Below, piece after piece: positions 1 through 10,291 of a DNA stretch of 27,876 bases. The position numbers and the translations under genes are program-made. The stretch lies in contig CAAAJI010000139.1 of assembly GCA_900642245.1 (NCBI GenBank), forward strand, positions 24,736-52,611, written 5' to 3'. Each line of letters opens with the position of its first letter. Positions within the stretch are counted from its first letter, which is position 1. The stretch is from Fragilaria radians (Eukaryota > Bacillariophyta > Fragilariophyceae > Fragilariales > Fragilariaceae). The notes beneath the pieces were generated by a model, which was not told the DNA's origin, did not search any database, and saw nothing but the letters and a program-made list of their open reading frames with translations.

Positions 1-625
1 CCTTAAGAAAATTGGGCAGTCACCTTATCCTGATTTCGGAACTTACACATCTACGAATGCAATGTAATGCAATGTAGAGTTTAAAGTAGAAAGAAGCACT
101 AACAAAATCTGAGGAGATTGGAGCAATCGGTATTAACCAATATGGAGGCAGGCAGAAATGCTATGCAATTGATCCAGTTCAACTTGAAGTAGTCCAAAAT
201 CTAAATATCTTGATTAACGCGCGAAGGTTATGGAAAAATCAACTAGGATTTCCGAGCTTGCTATGATTGAATTCTTCCAAGTTTTGCCATTATTTGTAGT
301 TGTGCTCATGCAGCCTAAAATGTTTTTTGGGACTATACTTCAAACTATGCAAAGGAATGTTGTACAAAGTACAGATTGATGTTAGCACGGAAAAGTTAAA
401 TTTAAATATCCAATTTATGAGTCATTATTGCCAGTGCTTGTCTTAACGGCATCTTAGCTTATTGGAATTATCACCGGCATTAAATACAGGCTTCAAGTCA
501 TTTGCAACTTCTGATATTATCCCGGTCTTCGTCTTCAGGCTCATCCTCGTTACCTTCCGATATATCTTCTGCAATACTATGGAACAGGCCAAGGGAGCGG
601 GAATCGTCCCTTTATACTGTTGTAG
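1..625. other. AT-rich intergenic stretch, no gene recognised
   Basis: No conserved protein is visible in either strand. A perfect 10-bp direct repeat (ATGCAATGTA twice) lies at 57-76. On the minus strand, positions 611-498 hold a 37-codon open frame ending in a Glu/Asp-rich tail and a TGA. It follows a possible AG acceptor and could be a terminal exon or chance. The overlapping plus-strand open frame (462-737) shows no family resemblance. Confidence 0.5.
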
Positions 626-882
626 CTTTTATACAATCACGCTACAGGCGCATACTACAACTTCAGGAATGAAGAAGCAGTTCAGATTAAACCATCCTCA
701 TTTGCGGATGATATCAATTTCTACCATACTTATATAGGAAAAATGGATTTATAGGTGAATATGAAAAAGGTTATGAATCATGGAAACGTATTTCCCAAAG
801 CAGCGGCGGAACGTTGGCCCCGGAAAATGCAACCACTACAGTCATTCAACCAGTAACAAAAGAGGAGACTCGGGAACTGTGA
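626..882 (+). pseudogene. possible decayed C-terminal coding fragment, unrecognised
   Basis: Two overlapping plus-strand frames read like one protein split by a frameshift. The first (626-754) contains FRNEEAVQIKPSSFADD and ends at a TAG. The second (736-882) contains NGFIGEYEKGYESWKRIS and ends at TGA 880-882. The residue mix, with aromatic, acidic and polar residues in protein-like proportions, looks coding rather than random. I do not recognise the family and no upstream exon is evident. It could also be two chance frames in AT-rich DNA. Confidence 0.25.
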
Positions 883-1143
883 GCGGCACAGTTAGTGATA
901 TACCATTAAGTGGAGATCAGAACATGCTAAGATACATGATATTGCCTTGAAAATGTGTTGAACACCAATAGGCTTACTAGATAAGAAAAGAAAATAAGTT
1001 CATAATATGTTCTCATCGAACAAACTCTTGACTTATGAAACAGAGATGAAATACACACTTTCCGACAATGCTGTATGTGCTTCCCTTCACAAGCTTCATT
1101 AAAGACAAGATTTAAAAAATATTTCAAAACCAAATTAGTTATT
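883..1143. other. intergenic, nothing recognised
   Basis: Short open frames on the minus strand have no family resemblance and biased hydrophobic composition. I see no RNA gene or mobile element signature here. Confidence 0.5.
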
Positions 1144-1265
1144 CCTAAATCAAATGCGATATTAAGGGAACACATTAAAAGCAGTGTTGCGTGGACCTGC
1201 GTGATCTAAATCAAATGGGAAATTAAGGGAAGAGACGAAGAGCAGTGGTGCATGGACCGTGAGAA
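1144..1265. repeat. two-unit imperfect tandem repeat, about 61 bp period
   Basis: The stretch beginning CTAAATCAAATGCGATATTA near 1145 recurs 61 bp later near 1206 as CTAAATCAAATGGGAAATTA. The similarity continues through a GCAGTG(T/G)TG and a GGACC(T)G block in both units, with substitutions and one or two small indels. This looks like an old local duplication. It has no evident coding role. Confidence 0.6.
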
Positions 1266-1721
1266 ATAGAAGGTCTGGGAGGGTGTGATCTACAGGTAGA
1301 ATACAATTGGGAAAGATGTCTCCATTGTATTGCTGGAAGGGGGGTCCTTGGACCAATAATGAGGATAGAATTCAAAAATGCTTTGCTTTCTAGGATTCTC
1401 CCCACTTGAACACTCAGAAAGACAATCATACATGATGAAAGCATCTGGTTCAGATCAATACAGGATTTCACTCACAGGATAATATTGACAACAAACTCCC
1501 AATAAGAGTAACAAAATCCTCAGAGAATGCGTTAATAGTATTATGAAATATGCATATATGTTGGAAGTTTTGGAAGGAGAACTAAGATACCTGAATTATT
1601 GCTGCATGTTTCTCGATGTGATCATCAAAGCTTTTACAACAGACAAAAGTCAAAACATGATAATTAACATGGCATATGCCAGAACAAAAGTTTGTAAATT
1701 GTCAACACAACTGACATCAAC
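1266..1721. other. intergenic, nothing recognised
   Basis: A 60-codon plus-strand open frame at 1543-1725 abuts the decayed coding-like frame that starts at 1722. It may belong to the same remnant, but it has no recognisable domain. Nothing else is supported. Confidence 0.4.
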
Positions 1722-2048
1722 GTAAATGCAGAGTCTGCCTTCACCATCCTCTTGGTCAGCATGGAGACAGATGATCCATCATATGACACTGCCAAATAGA
1801 AGGGAATTAAAAACAAACCTTTGACCATACATCATATTCCATAAGACACCACCACCAAAGTAATAGGTGCATTTCCAGAGAACGTCATACTATGTTATGA
1901 TGCAATGATTGGTGTAATAAACACAGCATATACAAGGTGTCCACATGTTCCCAATGGAAACCAAGTCTTTAAAATCTCTCCCCATGTAGTGGTAGTGTCG
2001 GATTCATCAGTAATTGAAGGAAAGCAACTTAGGCATATCGCTTCATAG
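1722..2048 (+). pseudogene. decayed coding-like frame, unrecognised
   Basis: One reading frame runs 327 nt with only two internal stops (TAG 1797-1799 and TAA 1842-1844) before TAG 2046-2048. Its longest uninterrupted part reads like protein (for example VIGAFPENVILCYDAMIG, then SPHVVVVSDSSVIEG). The pattern fits a pseudogene or an old mobile-element ORF. I could not assign a family. It may belong with the similar remnant at 2350-2631, in which case a larger decayed element spans roughly 1.5-2.7 kb. Confidence 0.3.
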
Positions 2049-2349
2049 ATAAGGTGCTTACAAAGTATAGCATAGCTGATGGCACGAGCATATCAAGCTT
2101 CATACCCAAGTTAACAAGAATAGGCTCAACACTAAAAGGAACGCAATTATCTGATGCTGATACACTGTACACAGTGTATTGAGATAATCAAGCAGTCAAG
2201 CAAAGATAAAGCCAATTGCACTACGCAGTAATTACGACAGAGTAATATGATTTATCTCAATATCCCAAAACAATTATTATTTGAGTAGACATCAAATCAA
2301 AGAAGGCCGTAAGGCACTGTTGTTCATAGACGCTTAGTTGAACATATTA

Positions 2350-2631
2350 ATGGACTCACTAGCGGAGGAAGTGCACACAGATCCAAATCAAAATATGAGA
2401 AAAGCTTTGGCTTTTGTATCACCATAAATGGGAGACTACTATTAGGAAGGTTTACAAGCACACTTCAAAAAGAGATTATACGAAGCACGAATACAAGAAT
2501 ACTACAAGAAATATCCTGGCTGTTATGATGACATTCTATGGGGAAGGGGGGCATTCCAAAAAGGACAAACAGGATACAACCAACTTCGTGAAGAAAAAAA
2601 TGCTAGAGATGATAATGGTCTCGGTTGCTAA
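2350..2631 (+). pseudogene. decayed coding fragment, unrecognised
   Basis: This frame begins at ATG 2350. It is interrupted by TAA 2425-2427 and TAG 2443-2445, then runs 61 codons to TAA 2629-2631. The last part has strongly protein-like composition (KKRLYEARIQEYYKKYPGCY, then DDILWGRGAFQKGQTGY, then a charged EEKNARDD segment). A different frame over the same DNA (2414-2641) is longer but is rich in Lys and Thr and looks like a shadow. The family is unknown; a transposable-element ORF or a dead cellular gene are both possible. Confidence 0.35.
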
Positions 2632-4002
2632 AATAGTGTAGAAACGGATTGTCCAGTGATGCAATGCCTAACGTTACATGTTTACGTACATAAAATGGTT
2701 TTGCAGTAGTTAAAACCAGACTAAAGATAAAACAAATTAGCTAAGGAAAGCCAATAACTGGATTTGTGACATATGGTTGCAGAACTCCAGAGTTGCTGAT
2801 GAGGAATAAAACATGCAAATCAAGATAGGTTAAGTCGTGAATGGCTATCTGAATCTAAGCATATCAAATTAAGAAAAGATCAAGCAAAGATAAAGTCGGT
2901 ATGTTATTATTGAGTGACTGGAACCTATCGGGAATATGCTGGGGTAGGCGAAACAACAACATACAAGCAGATACAAGATAGCTCATCAAATTCCAAGATT
3001 ACAACAAGATTCTGGGCGAACTGGATGAACACAGGTAAGTCATCATCTGAAAGAAGACAAGTATAGCATTATAAACTGACGCACATTTTATGCCGGGAAA
3101 CATCGAAAGGAGATAGATGAATTCCACCGTTGCGTTAAGTTAACTTTTCACTTTTGAAAGGTTTTTGGCCCAAAGAATTAAGGTCTGTGTGAATCCGAAT
3201 CAAATTGGAGGACCGAAAACTTAAAACGCGTGATAAATGCTAATTTATACGAAAAGATATATACAAGATTAAACCGGACGAATTTTCAGGAATAAAATAT
3301 TTTGCTTTGTAAATTGTAGTTAAAACCATTAATTGTGTTAATGTATGCTATTCTTCTAAATATAGAAAACATTGACTTGACATAAGCATGATCCATTGTA
3401 TCAGTAGTAACACTCTGAATAAAACCGATGCACCTTATTCAAGTAGATGATATATCAAGGAATGAGCTTGAACTGAGCCTTTGGTTCACTCTACATCAGT
3501 AACCCAATTCTTGCTTAACATTTGCACTCGTTGTTCTATCTTAATGCTAATCAATAGCAAGAGCTCTTCCATCCACTACACTGCATTCAGTATTGATAAG
3601 CCGCACTATCTGAATTCTCAAATCTCAACCTATGGCTCTTTCTAAAGTCCTTCCTTCATCTATATGGTGCTCAAGATGCTTCACCAAAACAATTATTCAA
3701 GATTCTCATATACTTTTGCGTTCACAAATTACATTCTATCAACTTCATGTCATAGTTGTTGTCGCAAATAAAAAACCCGAAACAGACGATGATTATTCTT
3801 CTCATAATGTGATGTTAACATGAAACCTGCATAGAGTCGTAAGATTCAATTACTAGCACTGGAACCAAATTCTCCTAAAACCCACGACATGTTGCTACAA
3901 ACCAGCATGTTTCAATTGTCAGGTCATGATGAGCACGACTTACCGATAGTTCATATCGGATGATCACAAAAAAGCATTCTCTAAGCTGTAACGCAGCATA
4001 TC
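2632..4002. other. AT-rich gene-poor stretch
   Basis: No conserved gene is recognised. A short coding-like run near 2900-3040 (including LLLSDWNLSGICWGRRNNN) is broken by a stop and ends by a GTAAGT. It may continue the decay seen upstream. The 63-codon plus-strand open frame at 3632-3823 has no family resemblance. The last few hundred bases are presumably the promoter and 5' UTR of the C2 gene. Confidence 0.4.
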
Positions 4003-4476
4003 ATGGCTATCATCACTGTGTCTGTTGATCGAGTTACGAATCTCGCAAACACCGATGTAATAGGAAAGAGCGATCCTTATGTGAAACTGGAATTGAAACA
4101 AGATGTGAGTACCTTTTGACAGAACCTTTTCTGCTTCGTCATACCAATGGTAAAATCTCATACCTCCTTTTAGAACCTTCTCTTTGACAAGAAGTTTGGT
4201 ACAAAAGTAACAAAAACGAAAAATGATGACTTAAACCCAGTTTATAACGAGACATTTTCCTTCGAAGTTCCGTCATCGCTTAGTTTGCAAAATTTAGTAC
4301 TAATTTGCAAGGTAATGGACAAGGATTTTCTTCTTGATGATAAGCTGGGGCAGTGCAAGATAAAACTTGATGACTTACCTCTCACGGAAAATTTGCTTGG
4401 AGTTGAGCGAGTCCTTGATAAAAATTTGTTTACAATGGATGCTAGAATATATTTGCACTTATCGTACAAGCTGTAA
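4003..4476 (+). CDS. C2 domain protein (two exons)
   Basis: Exons are 4003-4104 and 4174-4476, separated by a 69-bp phase-0 intron (GTGAGT...TTTTAG) that contains an in-frame TGA. The predicted product is 134 residues, essentially one C2 domain. The signature SDPYVKL is at residues 23-29, followed by NPVYNETFSF (55-64) and VMDKDFLLDDKLGQ (81-94). Candidate calcium-binding acidic residues are Asp18, Asp24, Asp83, Asp85 and Asp89/90. C2 domains bind phospholipid membranes, often in a calcium-dependent way. Here there is no catalytic partner domain, signal peptide or membrane span, so a small peripheral membrane or signalling adaptor is inferred. ATG 4003 is the only in-frame Met after the stop at 3982-3984. 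The specific cellular role is unknown. Confidence 0.85.
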
Positions 4477-4916
4477 GACTAAGAATGGAAGAGTAAAGAG
4501 GTATAAATCTACTCAGAAATATTCAAGGTAAAGTGTCTATGTTGTGATGGATGAGCTTTAAGGCAGGCATGACGCTCAGTGTGAGGTATGAGAGAGTATA
4601 TCCTTTGATTGTTAGATTCCTGAATTTATTTTCTCCTATACCTATGTGATGAATGTTCGACTTAAAAAACTAGATAAATGACTGGATATCAATTAAGTTA
4701 CAATCCTCCTATCTTGCTACTTTAGATTAGAAGTCAATGATAGGTTCTAATGCCAATTATGTTTTTAAATGAAAGTGAAGTCAGAATCTTATGCTTTTCG
4801 ATGAACGGAAAGAAAACATGTATTTCAGATACATGCTTCAATATAGAAGTTGTGGCTTTAAGAAATGGCCACCATAACCCTCCCTAAGTAATTTGTGTAG
4901 TTCTAAATAGTTTTAG
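4477..4916. other. intergenic, nothing recognised
   Basis: 3' flank of the C2 gene. No open frame or repeat worth naming is seen before the retroelement remnant begins. Confidence 0.5.
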
Positions 4917-5550
4917 AAAGAGTTAAGCATTGTAAGGAAGTTTGATGATGACAGCCCTCAGGAATGGATTACCATCTTGAAAGGCTTGGAGGAGATAATG
5001 ACCCAAAATTCAACGACTGGAGGTGCAAATAGGGCTTCCGCAGTGAGGGAATTGGTAAGAGGAGAAGTGCAGTTGCTTTGAGACAGCTCTTCAGCATGTT
5101 AGGACATCCAAAATGGGAGTGGCTTCACCTTTGTGTCTAGACAATGTCAACAAAGCACTGAACACGGTGACAGACACGGTTTTTCCACATTGTGCCTTGG
5201 AGACGCAGCAACCTTGGATGAACATGAAAATGTTAAAGCCCATCAAATTGACCAAACAAATGGCTGTTTCAATAATTGCTTGAGGAATACCTTGCCCTCT
5301 TTACCATAATGCCAAAGACGCTTTTGAGTCTTTTGAGGTGGAACTTGTTGGGTTTCTTGACTGGTCTCTAGCAGTTGCATGGAGAGCCTAGTTTGATTTG
5401 GATGGCTATGTTCCCATCCTCGATTCAAAATCCAGGTTGATTGAAGGTTGTGAAGCCAAGTCCAGAGAGGAAAGGAGCCATATCCGTAAAGTGACAAAAG
5501 GACACATTCTAAAGCCAGCTCAAAGTCTGGTGAAAAGCAAAAGCAGATAA
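4917..5550 (+). pseudogene. decayed retrotransposon Gag remnant
   Basis: Frame one (4917-5081) encodes KFDDDSPQEWITILKGLEEI, then MTQNSTTGGANRASAVRELV, and ends at TGA 5079-5081. After a frameshift, the reading continues in 5137-5550 with NVNKALNTVTDTVFPHCALE, a segment including FEVELVGFLDWSLAVAWRA, and FDLDGYVPILDSKSRLIEGC. It is broken by TGA 5281-5283 and TAG 5389-5391, and the final TAA is at 5548-5550. The order of motifs (FDGD-EEWI, then QN-TGG-RA, then VFPHRALE, then EW-LP-WRA-FDLDGYIP) matches Gag-like proteins I associate with LTR retrotransposons of diatoms and related algae. That family assignment is from memory. No protease, reverse transcriptase, integrase or LTR is seen, so only the Gag part remains. 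Confidence 0.7.
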
Positions 5551-7354
5551 GTGTTAGTAAACACTTTTGCATTGAGCATGGGCACAAACTAAACGTAAGA
5601 AGACAATGCACCTGACAGTGAAAGTAATGATGAGATGTTTGTCAATGTCATGGTGATTCAATTGTAACTCCGGAGCAGAATTCTCTTGTGATGAATCTTC
5701 CTTCAACTGATTGGTACCCGTCAAATCAATAACAAGTAGCATTGCATGTTGTGAAAATGTTGGTTCCGCGGAAACATTACTTAGAACTCACGAAAGGGCA
5801 AAGATAGAACAACTAACACCTATCACTATTGGCTATCTCGCTGCAAAGAAAGAAAAAAGGAAATCAAAACATTGAAAAAATAAGAAGCGTGCTTGATTCA
5901 GGTGCAGTAACTTTGATTAACCAAAGCTTAGCAAGTACACTCATGACTCTAGAAATAGTGGACCACTAAAGCTGCTAAATTTAGCATCCACAAAGATTTC
6001 AGGTAACATTAACATTACCCGCCTCTCACAAGCATACATAAAGGCATACATATATAACATAGAACTGCTATATAGATGAGTCTCATTCAGACACAAGCAG
6101 TTATGACCTCATCATTAGCAGCAATTAAATCCATAAGATAGGAATTGATATTTGCTTCAGTACAGCGGCAATAATATCAGATAATGCCTTTATTCCCATG
6201 CAGTTAGTTGACAATCCAACAAAAGAGTTTCAACAAGGACTATTGTTTGCACATGATCCAGTAACAACAAATGCTGAAAGGATTCAAAACACAGCTGGTA
6301 GCAAATATTGCCCTGCTGACTCACAAAAGTTTAATTGGAAACATCGTTTAATCTAGAACGCAAATCTGGAAAAAGACAATCCGTGGAAAGGAACCCGAAC
6401 CGCAACCGCCATTGCAATTAGATCCACCTTTCATATCAGTCTCCAAAGCACACCAGAACAACTTATGTCGGAAGAGATATGATATATAATTTCAAACTTA
6501 AGACTAATTGAGAATTTATTTAACAAAGAATGAAGCAAATCATAAATCTCATCATCATTTGTATCAATTAAAAATTCCATGTCTATAGGAATCATTTTTT
6601 CAGAAGAAATGTTAACGCTTTTTTCTATGGGCTGCATTTCTTGCCTGCAAATGCATTTTTCCGGCTGTTTGAACTTGTCAATGGTGGAACCATGTCCGTA
6701 TTGCGGCGGTCATGTACAGTAGGAATAATTTCATCTAGAGAGCTTTCCAGTCTTTTCTAGCCTATTGTGATTTCCTTTCTCTTATCAAACGTACCGTTGC
6801 TAAGACATTGGCAAGTCTTGTTTTCTTCTTGTGTCTAGTTGCTAGTAGGACACAGATTATTCTTAGAACGCCTCAAAATTATGGATATGGGATACTGTCA
6901 TGGCTTTCTGACACTCTGATATCTTGGTTTGAGTTAGAATCTTGATAATGACATGTTGTACTTCTTGGGATTGCTTCTGAGAAGAATGAAATATCAGTGC
7001 AAGTTACTCTATCTCGTTACCACTGATGAATTGTAGTTATGCAAAGGAATGAGTAAAAAACCATGCTAATGGTGTTGACAGCAATTTCTTAAATTTTGCA
7101 ACTGCTTCAATAATTCCTTGATTTAAGATAGAATACATCTATTTCTTTGTTGGAATACCAGACTGTTTGGTAGACATAATCTTGGAAACTTCATAGGGGT
7201 TAGGGGTAACCCGCAATATTGCTGCGAGACCATCATGAAATTGATATACAGTCTACTTAACAGTAGATACCTTACCTCTTACTTGCGAAAGGCTAGAGCA
7301 CTACTTTTCCACTGCGATAGTCTTGCTCGATTCAATTCAACTAATTCAACAACC
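5551..7354. other. AT-rich gene-poor stretch
   Basis: No gene is supported. The minus-strand open frames at 5243-5611 and 5554-5742 overlap or abut the Gag remnant and are shadows. The minus-strand frame at 6431-6637 (68 codons) has no recognisable domain. Just after it, a plus-strand run near 6640-6720 ends with CPYCGGHVQ and a stop, reminiscent of a zinc-binding tail, but it is too short to call. The last 200 bp should contain the RPL23A promoter; its ATG is preceded by a CAA-rich leader (7331-7354). Confidence 0.45.
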
Positions 7355-8007
7355 ATGTCAGGTGAGGCTTACCACGACAACACTCTTTGACTGTATGATA
7401 TCGCCACCTTTTGAAATTGATAGACTCTTTAGTCCGGATTGAAATAGTGTCGACGGAGTGAATTTTGAATACCCTTCCTTGCGATCTTCTCCTATCCCTT
7501 GTTATTGACAAATAAATGTTTGTGTTTTTCGATTTCTCACACTTGTTCAATATTTGTATTGTTTCTCGTACTACTCTTGTACATGCAGGAAAAGCTAAAG
7601 CAGTAAAAGTCGCTTCGGCCTTGAAAAAAGGTATCTCGAAACGGGGAAGCCGTATTCATACAAAGACTCATTTTTACCGACCCAAAACACTGAGTCTCCC
7701 TCGCAAACCGGCGTATAAGAAAATCAGTACACCAAAGAAAAATACATTGGACAAGTACTCCATCATCAAATACCCCTTGACAACAGAATCATCCATGAAA
7801 CTCATTGAGGATTCCAACACTTTGGTATTCATTGTAGATATTAAAGCCAACAAACGTCAAATTAAGGCAGCTGTCAAGGAGTTGTACAACATTGAATGTG
7901 AAAAAGTCAATACACTCATCACACCAAAGGGATTGAAGAAAAGTTATGTGCGATTGAGCAAGGACTTTGATGCCCTTGATGTTGCTAACCGAGTGGGTGT
8001 GATCTAA
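7355..8007 (+). CDS. RPL23A: 60S ribosomal protein uL23 (L23a)
   Basis: Exon 1 is only 7 nt (7355-7361, Met-Ser plus one base). A 227-bp intron follows (7362-7588; GTGAGG...CATGCAG), and exon 2 runs 7589-8007. The spliced product is 141 residues. It has a Lys/Arg-rich N-terminal extension (GKAKAVKVASALKKG...) and then the conserved uL23 core: FYRPKTLSLPRKPAYKK, LDKYSIIKYPLTTESSMKLI, VFIVDIKANKRQIKAAVKEL and the C-terminal LIT-KG-KK-YVRL segment. uL23 sits at the polypeptide exit of the large ribosomal subunit and helps dock nascent-chain factors. ATG 7355 is chosen because it splices in frame at a consensus donor. A longer start through the intron (7516) would give a hydrophobic non-homologous leader and is rejected. 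The gene converges on the pyrophosphorylase gene, with stop codons only about 135 bp apart. Confidence 0.95.
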
Positions 8008-8142
8008 ATAAATAGTATCTTGAATTTTTCACAATTACGTTTTACTCTTTAATCAACGTTAGTACATTTGTCGGGCGAACAAGAGTTTATTCTATACCAA
8101 AAACAGTTACATGCACCGCGGGATGATTCCTCAGCTTTTCAA

Positions 8143-10291
8143 TTACAGGATTACACAGTCAGTCTTCCGTGTGTATGTCACTTCAGCAGTTTTGTGGACC
8201 ACAAGACGATATCCGCGCATATCCAAGATATCGTTTCCGGAGTTGTCCACCGTTTCCCGGGTCCATCCTTCGTTTTTGACCGTCAAATTTCTCACCACAC
8301 CCTCGGCACCTTCTTCGCAATCAATCACCAGTGCTCCATCTAGGTTCAAGCTCTCGATCGTTAGATTCCCTTTACCCAAAATCACAAGGGACGACCTGGC
8401 AGAAATGTGAACATGCTTTGGTGATGTGAATACTTCAGCATATTCTCCTGGACAGCACATCGCGTAGGGAGAAATTACAATTTCTGGTCCAAGAACTACG
8501 GAAATTCCCTTGTACACTTTTGGAGCGGAATCCGTTATTTCTGCACCAAGGGATCTTAAAATTTTCCGAGATGCACCGTACTGATCAGCTTCGCCACTTG
8601 CTGCACATGCAGGATGTGTCCTTGCTGCCTGTAACTTCGCTGCCTCTTCGATGGAGTTCTTAACTGGAGAAAAGCACATGTCAGCGGTGATTGCAGTGAA
8701 TGCCACGCGTTTTGAAGCTGACCCAGTTAAAACACTTGGAAAATCTTGCATCATACATTCCAGGCGAGTCGGCTTTTTAAACGCTTGTTTTGAATCATCC
8801 TTATATTTTGGATTTACAAACTCGGGCATGATACCCTTGCATTCATTCAGAGCTTCGAGATAAGGCTGGGCCTGGAAAAGCAATTGATTGATATTTCCCG
8901 GAAAAGGAGAATATCCTGTTGACTCTTCATTGACATCGCCATCTGGAAACCCGTTGGCACGAAGAAGTGGATCAAGCTGATTGTATTCAACATTAATGGT
9001 TCTTCAAAGTGCAATAGTGCGAGAGGGATGAAAGTGAGTTCAGCTGAATAAACGGAAAAGAGTGTTGAACGCTTTGGATTAAAGCTCAGAATTAATTTTT
9101 CCCTCACAGATGTGTATCAGATGTGATGTGGTGATTTTTGTCGTCTTTGCCAATCCTAATGAATAAATTACTTTGCTGCCCCTTGTGATTGTAACAGACT
9201 CACCTGGTTTCTCCAGTTTTTTCGTTGGTCAATTTGGCGATAGCACCGACTGCCTGCTTCGCTTTCCTAGGAATTGCTAGTGAGTTCATAATCAGGTTCT
9301 TTTCCTTTGAAACCCCCAGAACCAAAGGAAGTGTATGGAAACCCAAACCGTTGGTATCTTGGAAAAACGTAATCCATTTTATGCCGCTCTCTACCCAATT
9401 TTTCACGACACGATGCTGGTATAAAAGTGCATGAATATCACCATGACCATGAGGTTTCGTCAAAACTTTGAATGAGTTGTTAGGATCTAAAGCTATGCGA
9501 GCATCATTGTCAAGTAGAGCAGGTACACCATCGCCTTGTTGTACAATCGTAACATTTTCCTTCTTCATTCCAAAATAATTATTGCTCTCCAATAACTTGA
9601 CAGTTCCATCATTAGTGTCTGCAGAGGTCATGATGCAAAGAGGAAGCTCGAGCCCCTTTTTCGTGACGTATCGTTCTTGAACAGCAAGTATATACTCTAT
9701 ATAGTACTCAAGGTAACATTTTTCCGTTGTCATTTCGACAGGAAGTCGAAGCTGGAGAAATATGGTGTAAAATAAGGAATATTATCAGTCGCTAATCGAT
9801 TGTGACATTTTGAAATAGCAACAGACTTACTTTTATCCCCTTATATCCTAACCTCTCTCCCAATCCTCCAGCCACCAGAACAAAACCAACCGATCCAAGC
9901 TCGTAACGTCCAATTTTTTCCATCTTATTATATTCTGGCGTCCCAAGTTCAAATATCATTCCAGAGGGAACGCTTGGCTTCCAACCCTCAAATTGATTCC
10001 CTTACGACTTTGCTGCAGAAGAGTGCGAGCATTTGCAATATACCCCGCGATGCCTGTGGGGTACGCTTCATCTAGCACTTCCAGTTGCTCGACCATCAAA
10101 CGTTTCATTCCAGGACTTGAGTCACCTTCAGCCCCCCAATGCTGGAACAAATGCGATTGCCTCAATTCTTCGCTACATAAGACCTTGCAGAGATCCGTTT
10201 GCGCATCGGTGAGTAAAGGGAAAAACTTCTCCAATTCAGGAGGTATACCTTCACTTTTCTTCTTCTTTGGGGCAGGACTAGAGAACCACAT
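8143..10291 (-). pseudogene. USP: UDP-sugar pyrophosphorylase gene, frameshifted in this assembly
   Basis: Exons on the minus strand are 10291-9831, 9751-9204 and 9001-8143. Introns are 79 bp (GTAAGT...CAG) and 202 bp (GTGAGT...GAAG). Adding back 4 missing bases gives exactly 624 codons (623 aa), the usual length of plant UDP-sugar pyrophosphorylase. The family makes UDP-sugars from sugar-1-phosphates and UTP in the cytosol. Evidence includes the nucleotide-binding loop GGLGERLGYKGIK, LPVEM-TEKCYLEYYIEYI, the substrate region TKPHGHGDIHALLYQ, FFQDTNGLGFHTLP, NVEYNQLDPLLRANGFPDGD and the C-terminal beta-helix region. Between 9991 and 9992 this copy lacks 4 bp present in the second copy. The frame therefore shifts after RKGIN and stops 11 codons later. 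Downstream exons are intact, so this may be an allelic null or an assembly error rather than a true pseudogene. Confidence 0.85.

Noticed and set aside
2161..2178. 8-bp perfect inverted repeat (TACACTGT-AC-ACAGTGTA)
   Set aside because: Short, isolated and in decayed sequence; expected by chance in a window this size.
6640..6720. Short plus-strand run ending CPYCGGHVQ, a possible zinc-binding tail
   Set aside because: Only about 27 codons with no joinable upstream exon; one CxxC pair can arise by chance.
8068..8410. Plus-strand open frames opposite pyrophosphorylase exon 3
   Set aside because: They are antisense shadows; the minus-strand frame carries conserved pyrophosphorylase sequence.
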